NCBI RefSeq assembly: GCF_018143015.1
Contig: NC_054741.1
Coordinates: 56,063,048 to 56,127,047, forward strand
Length of the DNA: 64,000 nt
Origin: Lytechinus variegatus
Lineage: Eukaryota > Echinodermata > Echinoidea > Temnopleuroida > Toxopneustidae
Reading direction: 5' to 3'
Below the pieces are notes generated by a model. The model was not told the origin of the DNA. It was given only the letters and a program-made list of their open reading frames with translations, and searched no databases. Both the position numbers and the translations under genes were made by a program. Shown piece after piece: positions 41,181 to 51,900 of this stretch; the stretch's first letter is position 1, and each line of letters begins with the position of its first letter.

Positions 41181-42845
41181 GAGTTGACAATTGGACGAAT
41201 TGGCATTAGACGAACTGGAAATAAACTGTATGAATATAAGAACACAATATACGGACACTAAAGAGTTTCCTATATATGTTACTGGAATGCAAAATAGGGA
41301 GTGTCCCAATCAAATGGGGACACTTGGCAAGTATGTTATCCCATTACTGCAACTGTGAATAAATAATATCATAACACAATATCATAATTCCTTTTCACTT
41401 TGTAATGGAATAGCATACATGAAAATAGTCAGGCTATACAGGTGTCATTGATTAAATTACATGAATTAAAATTTAATATGTAATAAAATCAATCTATAAT
41501 TCAAAATTTATTTTGACAAGATATATTTTTTACATCACTTATTACATTTTTGATGGTTTGCATACATGACAAGTGTTGAGGTTGACTCCTCCATAATTCA
41601 TATACAAAGTTATCATAAATTTGTCACGAACAAAGACATATTTTTTAAAAGACTGGCTTTATCATACTATTGCACCTTTTTATAGCTAAAACAGACATGA
41701 ATTTGAAACCAGTTATCAAGATTTGGAATGGAAGGAGAAACATGTGACTCATTCTATGCATTTTTGCAATATAATTATTCTATTCCAAGTCAGCTACTTA
41801 TTGCTCAAAACATTAACAGTTCAATCTAAATGGGTTTTAAAAAGCCTTTATAAAATACTCTGCTCTGAAGAAGGCAACAAAATATTGCATAGTTTAGTTC
41901 ATTTATAATTACTTTTGATAAGCAGATATTTCACGCCCATTATACAATTCATATTTCATACTTTAAGCTAAATTACAGTAGTTGCAGTAAAACACTGATT
42001 TTGTGAGAAAGTCTGTAAAATCAAGGATAAGTATTACTATATCATCGTCGATCTAGATCTGGTACAGTTACATAAACTGAACTTTGTGAAATCATTACAT
42101 CTAAGCTGAAAAACAATCACATTGAAGATCGCCAACACAGATAGGCACATGTGGGACAGTGTATATTATATTGCTGGAATAAAGACCCGATGGAAGTGCC
42201 CGAATCCGCGCTTATTTTGCTTATTTCTCAGCAATTACACAATTTCTTCCAGAATCCTTTGGCACATATGTTTGTATTCATATAAACAGACACTTGGATG
42301 GTCATTATATTGGATTCTGTAAAGAGTCATTTTGAGATCATTACCAAAACTGGCATTTACCTTGAATGTGACAGTATTGATCATTAATCAAAGTTATTAC
42401 ATTGAATAGTTGATTGTGATGGTTAATGAAAAATGATTGTTTTCAATAAAATACCCACCATCTAATGTGTGGACATATCATGATATATACTCGTACAAGA
42501 CATATTCTTTTCTTCCATACTTCTATGGTGAAGTAGGATCATATAATGCCTTTGGAATAACAAAGTAAGATAGGTACAAATAAATGATACACAATAAAAT
42601 GGTGAAGTAACCACAATATCAGTACAGATAATGCCAATGGGGCTTGTATTGTATGTAAGTATACCACTCGTCTATCGCGATTCAAACAATTTTTTTCAAA
42701 AAGAGCATAACAATTAAAAACAATCAGAGAAGGACTGCACAAATGGCTTGCGATCAAAATATGTGATTCAATAATTGAGGGTTATGCAGCCTTAAGTTGG
42801 CTCAAGTGTGTGTGAAGTTGAACTGAGCCCCTTTCACATGCCATT
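41181..42845. other. Intergenic / 3' flank of the cobalamin-carrier gene
   Basis: AT-rich. A short CGTCTA-family fragment lies at 41174-41225. No canonical AATAAA on the minus strand close to the stop was identified. Nothing else recognised. Confidence 0.4.
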
Positions 42846-42907
42846 TTAATATGCTCGATAGACCCAATGATACTTAGAACCATCTTCAGGGAAGATTCCG
42901 TCCGAAC
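42846..42907 (-). CDS. Cobalamin carrier exon 8 with stop
   Basis: 62 nt, acceptor gatag, completes Gly436 and encodes SDGIFPEDGSKYHWVYRAY then TAA. It equals the family's C-terminal G.SxYxPxDGDxxxWxF. Confidence 0.88.
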
Positions 42908-45900
42908 CTATCATACATGGGAGACGAGAAGAGAGAACAGATAAATAGAGGGGGAGAGACAGAGATGAGGGGGGGGGAGATGGAGGAGGGAGGCAGAGAG
43001 TGGAATATGAGACAGAAGGGGAAATGATGGAGAGAGATGTACATCATAGAGGAGGGAAGTGAAAGATATAGCATGGAGGAAAGAGATGGGAGATGATGGG
43101 AAAAAAATGGGAAGAGAGAATAAAATGAAAATAAAATGAAAAAAGACAGAGGGGTGGGGAATATGGGAGAAAAAGCGAGGGGGATAAAGGAAAAGGTCAG
43201 AAAGTAGACACAAGTACGAGAGAAAAGGGGGAATGGAAAGTTGTACAGGTGGGAAAGAAATGGGAGAAGGGATAAAGAATACAAGTGGGTGAGATGAAAG
43301 GGATAAGGGAAGGAAAGAATGAAGAAAGAAGAGGAGGGAGAAAGACAAACACAAAAAGAAATTTAAAAGAAATTAGAGTGGAGAGATGAATGAGGGGGTA
43401 GGAAAGAAAGCAGAAAGATGATAGAATAAAGGGGAAAGAGAGACAGGAGAGGGGAGATTAGAGAAAGGATAAGAAAAAAAAGAATACATAGACAGAGAGA
43501 AAAGAATAAGGAAAGAAGGAAAGACAAAAGGGAAGAATAGTGAAAGCAGTAGATGAAAAGAATAGATAATAAAGTTAGAGAGATGCCAGATAGAGAGGTG
43601 AGTAAAGAGGGAAGAAAGAGGAAAACAGATGAGAAAGTAGGTGCGCAGACAAAACAAAATGAAAGTAGTAAAATGAGAGGTAATGGGGGCAGACAAGGAA
43701 AAAAAGAAAGAAAGGTAAAATGGTATGAAGAAACAGGAGAAAGAAGGGGTGACAGATGATGAAAGACGAGTTAAAATAAAGGAGGAAAAATCAGAAAGAG
43801 ACAGTATGAAAGGAGAATGCAGATATGGAGAACAACAGGAACAAGAAGAGTTAGTATATATCCATATAATTGCTTACAAATTTGGGTAAATTTGACATAA
43901 ATCATAACCAAGATCGATGATAAAGAATTTCAGGTTTAGATAAGCTGCCACAAGGACACAATATAGTGTAGTACACAATGTTCTAGTTCTATTGAGTGGT
44001 ACATCATTTACATCATAGGTATGAGATGAGCAGATGCCAAATAGTCTTGCCTTCAGAACTGGTAGCCATACAAGCAACATTTTAAAAATCAGAAGGGTAT
44101 TTCGTAAAGACTTGCATGTGACTTTAATAAAGTCAGTGCTCAGTGCTGACGTGCATATGATGTGTAACATGCTATCTTATATATGCAGTAAGTGTGCTTC
44201 CTCTTACTTGCCATGATTTTCCTAATGCGGTGATGCTTTTTTATATGGAAACCTAACTGGACATATAAGAGTGACTCTAAGTATGCTTAACCCTTTGTGA
44301 AGCCCCCCCATTATTTCAATGACATGACAGACATTTAGACCTACACGACATCATAAAACCAATGGCCCGTATTCTCATTTTTAAAATTGTGACTTAAGCA
44401 TGGATAGCCAATTGTTACATAAATCACTAACAGTAGAGATATCATATATTTGGCTCTTAAATCATTCATAACTGTCTAGGAAGTATAGATAGATGATTGT
44501 CTTCACCATCAAGGAATCGGGAAAGAGCACACTAAACATAAGAAACACAGAACTTCATAAAATTTTTGACTCTTTTGTCTTCCCATAATTTTAGCACAGA
44601 GTTAGACCATGGACTAAGTTAAACCTGACTTCAGAATACGGGCCAATGAATTCACAGAGCATAAAATATTCTTTAAAAAGAGGACTGATAAATCTATCAT
44701 TTACTTACCAGTAGTAGCTAATGATTGGTCATCATTCTCATCCACTGTATATATAAACCAATAGAGACCGTTGGCATTATCATTCACAATGTCATGGATT
44801 GAAGTAATATAGTTGCCAAACTGGGTCAATTTAGATTCAAAACTGCAGAAAGAAACAATAAAAAATAAGAATATTGTTACAAGTAACATTGCATCATGCT
44901 TGTCCGATATTCAAATGTCAATTCTATCCTAAAAAAAAAACAATTTGCTTGAGAATAAAACTAAATGGTTATTACTACAAAGCAGTACAGATTCAAATGC
45001 TATATTTAGCGAGATTCCTATAAAGTCGATTATCTTTAGCAACATATTACATATTGTAGCGCATAGGAATATGCAATCTGCTATGTGTGAGTTTCATGTC
45101 ACATGATTGAGGTCAAAGATCAATGAACTTTGGCCAAGTTGGAGTATTCGTTGAATTACTATCATAACTTTGAAAGCTTATGGATCTTATTCATAAAACT
45201 TGGACATAAGAGTAATCAAGTATCACTGAACATCCTGTGTGAGGTTCAGGTCACATGACCAAGGTCAAAGGTCAGTGAGCTTTGGCCATGTTGGGGGTAT
45301 TTGTAGAATAAACATCATAACTCTAAAAGTGTTAGATCTAGTTCATAAAACTTGAAGATAAGAGTAATCAAGTGTCAATGAAGATCTCGTGCAAGTTTAG
45401 GGCCAAATGACCAAAGTCAAAGGTCATTTAAGGTCAATGAACTTTGGCCATTTTGGACATAATTATTAAATTGCTGTCATAACTTTCAAAGTTTATGGAT
45501 ATAGTTTATGAAATGTGGACAGGGGTAATCAAGTATCACCGACAAGTCTTAGGTCACATGATCAAGGTCAAATGTCATTTAGGGTCAGTGAACGTAGTAT
45601 TGTATCATTGTATGAATGGTGTTTTTTGTGAATCATTTTTTTTATAGTAGTTTTCAAAGCCAGCACTGCTGCTATATTGAATCGTGTAATGACTGCCAGA
45701 GGCACTCCACTTGTGTTTCTGGGGGTGCTGATATGATTTTGAAAAAATAAAGATACTTTTTTCCATTTTTACACATCTTCCGAATACCTGGAGGTGCTGC
45801 CTCTTATATAATGATATACACAGCACCCCAAGGAATTTTTTTTGGGTGCTTCAGCATCCCCAGCACCCCTGATTCCTAGGGCCATGTCCTAACCCCACCT

Positions 45901-48900
45901 ACTTCCCCCTCCCCCCACCCCCCGAAAAAAAATTAAAACGTTTCCCACCAACCTGAAGGAGCCGGCTTGACGAGCACGTTCCATGGCCCTATAAAGGTTT
46001 TCTCCTGGTAGGATGTCAACAGAGAATGGAGGGAAAGTACTAATGACATTATTACCCTCGCTATTAAGTAGTTTCTGACTGATCTCAAAGTTAACCTGGA
46101 TGGTTTGATCTCTATGTCCAATCGGGGGTATGCTCTGCATTGCATCTGAGAAAATGAGAATAAAAACAAAATCTCTACTTTAAAGCGTCTCGCCTGATAG
46201 CAATCGATAGAATATGCAACATGATCTTTTGACCCCTCGATGACCTTTGACCTTATCATCCTCATGAACACACACATTGTATTAACCAACGGTTAATTCT
46301 TCCAAGTGTAAACACACTTGATGCAGAAATAACGAAATGATGGCAATTTTAACGAAAGAATTGACATTCTGACCCCTAGATTGCCTTTGACCCCATCATC
46401 TTCAACACATTTTTGGTACTACCCAATGAACATTTGAGCCAAGTGTGATCAAAATTGATGCAGAAAAAACGAAATGAGAGCAAGATTAAATTTTTTTATA
46501 CAAAGGATGGACATGACCTCATATCATTTGACCTTTTGACCCCTAGATAACCTTTGACCCCATTATTCTATTACCCTAGCGTGTGGTATTACCCAAGGAT
46601 CATATGTACCACGTATGAACTTAATTGATGCTGAAATAAAGAAATGAGAGCAAGCTGAACGAAAATTTTAACATTTTTGTAACAGACCAACTAACAGGAA
46701 AAGTGATCACTAGGTCTCTGCCGAACCTCGTTCAGGCGAGACAAAATGAGACTAAACAGACTAAAAAGATTGAGCAAATAGTATTCAGGTCAGCATTAAC
46801 AGGCGCCTTGTTAACACATTGAATAATACGTCTATTATGTAACTCTATTCATCTGTATTCAATTGATCAATGCATACTTCATCTACATCATCTGGTCTGA
46901 TTTCCAGATGGGTCTTTTTAATGTCTTTAATGTCTTTATTTCCATATTAGTAAAAAATCAAATTCATATTTACAACACATAAATGCATTTCTAGTCATTA
47001 AATATTTACATACATTCAATTCAATTCAAATAAAACATTAATTTTCTTCCATTTCAGTACATTTTTCATAAACATAAATTCATACATAAATCAATTTGCT
47101 ATAAAAAAAATTAATAAATATGTACGTATTGGGTTTAAGGAAGAAAGCGTATACCCTAAAAGCTTAGGCTTGTGGCGGGAGAGAGCAGAGAGCATAAAGA
47201 GAGCAGGAAAAAAAAATGCATAATTCATGTACAATAATATGGTAGATGAGGAAAAGGGGGAACTAAAAAGCAAAGCTTGTGGGTTAAATGTTCCCCCCAG
47301 GAACAAAAAATTAGTAGATTGTGTACAAAAAGAAGATGATAAAAAAGTGTTTAAACAGAGTACTAAGCAAAAACAAAAACAAACACATCCACACCACACA
47401 GTCAATCACACAGGCATGGGGGGGGGGGAGTATTTGTGCCTGGAACAAGTCACTCTAAAATTTGTAAATGAAAATAAAGGTTTCAATTGGACCAGCCACA
47501 AAGAGTGGCTTCATTCTCAACTTTTTGTTTGAGTCACTGTCTCCTCTTCTCAAACTGGCATTTGGACTAATCATCAGAAGGTCTGTTGATTATTTGGTGA
47601 ACCATAGCCAAAATTGATATATACTTACTGCCAACATGCCTACTTGAGTGGAATTTAGACAAAATGGAAAGAAGACAAACTAGACTTTCACTACCTGGCA
47701 ACCCATAGAGGTCTCCTTTAAGAAGGAATTTCAAAGTTTATCTTGATCCTGAATGCTAGCAACTAATGGAATGTATATAAGGAGAGAAATACATTTAGAA
47801 AATTGATACCATTTCCGATGCTGTTCCTGAATAAAAGATTGTAACTGGAGCCTATCGTTACACCCTCTCAGTTGGTAATACAATATAAACAATGAAACCT
47901 AACTAACATCTAAAATGCATACGGACAATTATTAATGAAACAATGGAATTTTCGTTCAATTTGACGTTATATCCTTTAATTACTTTTTAGCTTGGCACCA
48001 AAAAATCGCTGTCAGTTTGAGGAGAGAAAAAAAGATCAATTTAACCTCGGAGAAGTTGGGTACCTCTGCAGGCTAAACTTAACTAAGTGAGAGTTTACTA
48101 TCTATACTTTTTTTTCAAATTTCATACTTCTTACAATTATTATTCTTTGTCTCATACTTTGTTCAGAATTCAAAGATGATTTATATCTTCTACGTTTAAA
48201 ACATTTTTTTGAAGGGGGGTGAAATAACCTTGTACTGGACAATCCTGCTGAATATCAGACAAGCTCCCATGGTGACGGTTGCTAAGCAATGGCAGGATCT
48301 GGATAGTGCTTCCTTGGTTACCAAAGTGACCATCCTCCAGCTGGGCATCAAGGACGTGAGTTAAGGCATCTTCACATCGCCATAGTGATGGTGATTTACG
48401 GGCAGCGATTAAAGCCTAGGAAAAGTATCAATTTGAAACCTTTGAACTGAAAAGAATCATGAGACACCAACTCATTTTTCACAAAGCATTTATATGCACA
48501 TAATACAGTACAATATTCAGATATTAATCTGAATATTACTATATTATGTGCATATAAATGCTTTGTGAAAAATGAGTGAAATACTAAAATGTCATAACTT
48601 CCCTATTCATTCAAATCACTTCTTTGTTGGGGTGGACTTTGAACTTTGAATACAATTTTAGTTCATTTTAAATACGATTTTAAAAAACGTCCAAGTGCAT
48701 ATTTTGGTGATGTTATACATAATTTGAAGTGCAGCTTTATGATACAGCTCGGAGGGATGATGAGGTTTTTATTTTTCAACTGATATTGTACATTCTGAAA
48801 TGGCAAGATCCCTCTTATTAATTTAATTTGTAAGCATAAGTTTCCAAGAAAAAATAGTTTTATTGCTCTGGAGCAATGGAGAATCTACAGATCAACATAT

Positions 48901-51900
48901 ATCTCCCATTTTATGTCACATAGTTTAATACAGGTCAGCAATTTAGGCTTGTTGGGACATGGTGTAACAAGTCAGAGCAACAAAATACAGCAGCATTTCT
49001 ATGTACAATCTAACAGGGTATAAGTAATCAACAGAAATGTTGCAAGGGCATTGATTTGGGGGATGCAAGACACTAAAGACCAACCAAATTTGTTAATAAA
49101 GGATGCTAATGCAAATTGAAAAATCTGGAGCAAAATGATCTTTCCAGAGCTACATAGACAACCCATGTGTCAAGACACTATTAAACACGACCTATGCCAT
49201 CATTATAAAGTCATTGTATGAAATGAGTATTGATATTATAATTCCATTCCTGAATAGAGAGTTTTGTGGCAACACCATGTAGATTAGTCATGAAAAGGAC
49301 TGTTTATCTTTCTGGTAATAATTATGAAAAGAACTTTGCGGTAACACCATGTAGGTTAGTCCTGAAAAGGACTGTTTGTTTATCTTTCTGGTATTAATAG
49401 TTCTGGTAATAGTTCTTTTTCAGAACTATTACCAGAAAGATAAACAGTCCTTTTCAGAACTACCGTAACCTACATGGTGCTACCGCAAAACTGTCTATTC
49501 AGTCTTACCACCATGCAAACCTTCAAAGCTCGCAATTCTATTCCTCATGTTGGGAATTGCCTGAACAAATATGGGCCATTTCTGGTCCTGTAATGCATGT
49601 TTAATGTGTCTGACCATTTGAAAAGTATGAAAAATCTTGCTGAAATTTGCTACATCATATCTGAACGAGTCTTTTGAAGTGCATACCTGAGCTGCTAATG
49701 CAGTGCTAATAATATTTGTATTATCAGAGTTACTGAACCCGCCATCGGATGTCTGATATCCCATGATGCAGCTGGCACCTTTCTGTAGCATGTTCCTCAG
49801 AGGGATGAGTCTTTGAGGACGATTAAATGAACCCTGCATGCAATCCATAGCCATGACTGCCATAGACGTCACATCTTCATGGTGATATCAATTTCAGATA
49901 GAAGACGGAAAGGAAAGAGAGAGGGAAAGAGAGAAAGAATAGACAGAAGAGTGAGAGCATGAGAATACTGTCATCAAAATGATTCAAGAGAGTTCAAAAC
50001 AAAAAGCAAGGAAGTGAAAAGTATCAGAACAAAGACAGAATTGGGGGGGGGGGGGGAGTAAATGAGGTGGGAGGCATAAAAACAAAATTTGTCTGATAGA
50101 TTTTCCACTGCAAGCATATGAAATTCAGGCCTCTGCCATTACTAGACCTGAAATAAATTATTCTTACAGTATCCAAAAATTGAATAATCTAAATATATTG
50201 TCACTCATATATATTATTCAAGTAATGCATCTCCAAGTTATTGTGACAATGAGCTTTGTGTACTTTGACCTTTACTGCATTACCTCTAAATTCTTATCCG
50301 GCCATAAGCCTTGTTGGAAGTCAATCCCTCAACCAGTGCTTAAAAAAATTAATAAAGAAAGAGATATTTCCCGATATTTTTTCTTTTGTAAACAATTCAC
50401 TGATGCATAGACTATACTTCAAAGCCAATATATCCCCTATTCGGATGCCTATACGTATGACTTTGTACCATACCGTAGTGTCCCTTTAAATATTAACCAA
50501 TATTTCATGCAACGAAAAGCTATTACAATACCTTAGATAAAAATAAAGATAATTCAATTTTCCTTACCGACACCAAATGGAAAGCATCCATCCTCCTGCT
50601 GCATCCCCTCCAGAGTTCCTATGGCACTGTGTGGCACGTCACTCCCGGTGCTGCACAAGGCAAGCACCGCCAGGGAGTACGGGAAGTAATTTAAGGTAAG
50701 ACTAGCGTTAAAGTTGTCCACCTGTTGATGCAAGTGTTTCATGATGTTGTGGCCATGGAAGTTGGAGGCATTATGGCAAGTAGCATGAAGTGCCATGGCA
50801 TAGTAGCCTAGCTTTCCTAGAGACATTTCCTTGAAGCCGTGTCTAAAAATGAAGATAAATACGATGATATAGATTAGTTTGGGCATCTATGATCTAACAA
50901 GAAGAAAATCCCCAGAAACCCCACTTTACCATAGCCTAGTGCGTCTACTAACCATTCGGTCTCATAGCAATTGGGCAAATTTACTTCTTTGTCTAATTTC
51001 CAGTTAGGCTATATATTTACTTCTTCTTATATCCAATGGGTGTAACACAATAAAAGGTACTCGGGGCTGAAAATAATTAATCTAAATAAACAGAGTAAAA
51101 TTCACAGAGCAAAATGATGAAAATTTCATCACAATCCAATCCAATAAAAAATAATGAAGTTACCGAATTTCAAAGTTTAGCAATATTTTGTAAAAATAGT
51201 TATATGTACAGTACATCGTCATGAATATTCATTTAGGTAGGCTGATGATGTCACATCCCACTTTCCTTTTTCTTGTTGTTACATGAAATCATAATTACTT
51301 AATTTTTTCATACATATATAAATAATACATTTTCCTTACAATGGAATAAGTTGCAACAAATATCTAATGCATTAAATCAGCTTTCAAACCATTTTTTTAG
51401 TTCTTGGAGGATATAATTTGAATAAACATAATTTTATGAAATGAACTACAAAAGAACAATGGGGAATATGACATCATCAGTGTACTCATTGAATATTCAT
51501 GAAGACATGCATACTATTTCATCAAAATAATGCAAACTTTAAAATGTCTTAACTTTGTTATCATTCCTTGTCCGATTTTCTTCAAATTTTCAGTGTTTTG
51601 TTTGTCTGATTTTTCTATCCGTTCAAATCATATCATCTTCAGCCTGGAGTACCCTTTAATGTTTACATGGTGATTAGATAAACTGCTTATGAACCAAAAT
51701 GTGACAATGTGTAAGCAGAAGGAAAGACTTTAGACCAACTGGGAATTAGACTAAATGGGAATTATGCTATTTGACCAAGTGTAGTCTAGCGTACATTGTA
51801 GACCAAATGAATATTACATATGGACATTTGATTAAAACATTTATTAAAATCAGGGGCGGATCCAGGATTTTCCAAAAGGGGGGCACATTTTTCCGCAAAA

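Noticed and set aside
42886-43696. Several long minus-strand frames rich in Phe/Ser/Leu/Pro resembling membrane proteins
   Set aside because: They arise from the polypyrimidine strand, where stop codons are rare; no start context or family resemblance.
45933-46289. 118-aa minus-strand frame overlapping carrier exon 6
   Set aside because: It is the wrong frame; the adjacent frame gives the conserved DUF4430-like sequence with matching splice phases.
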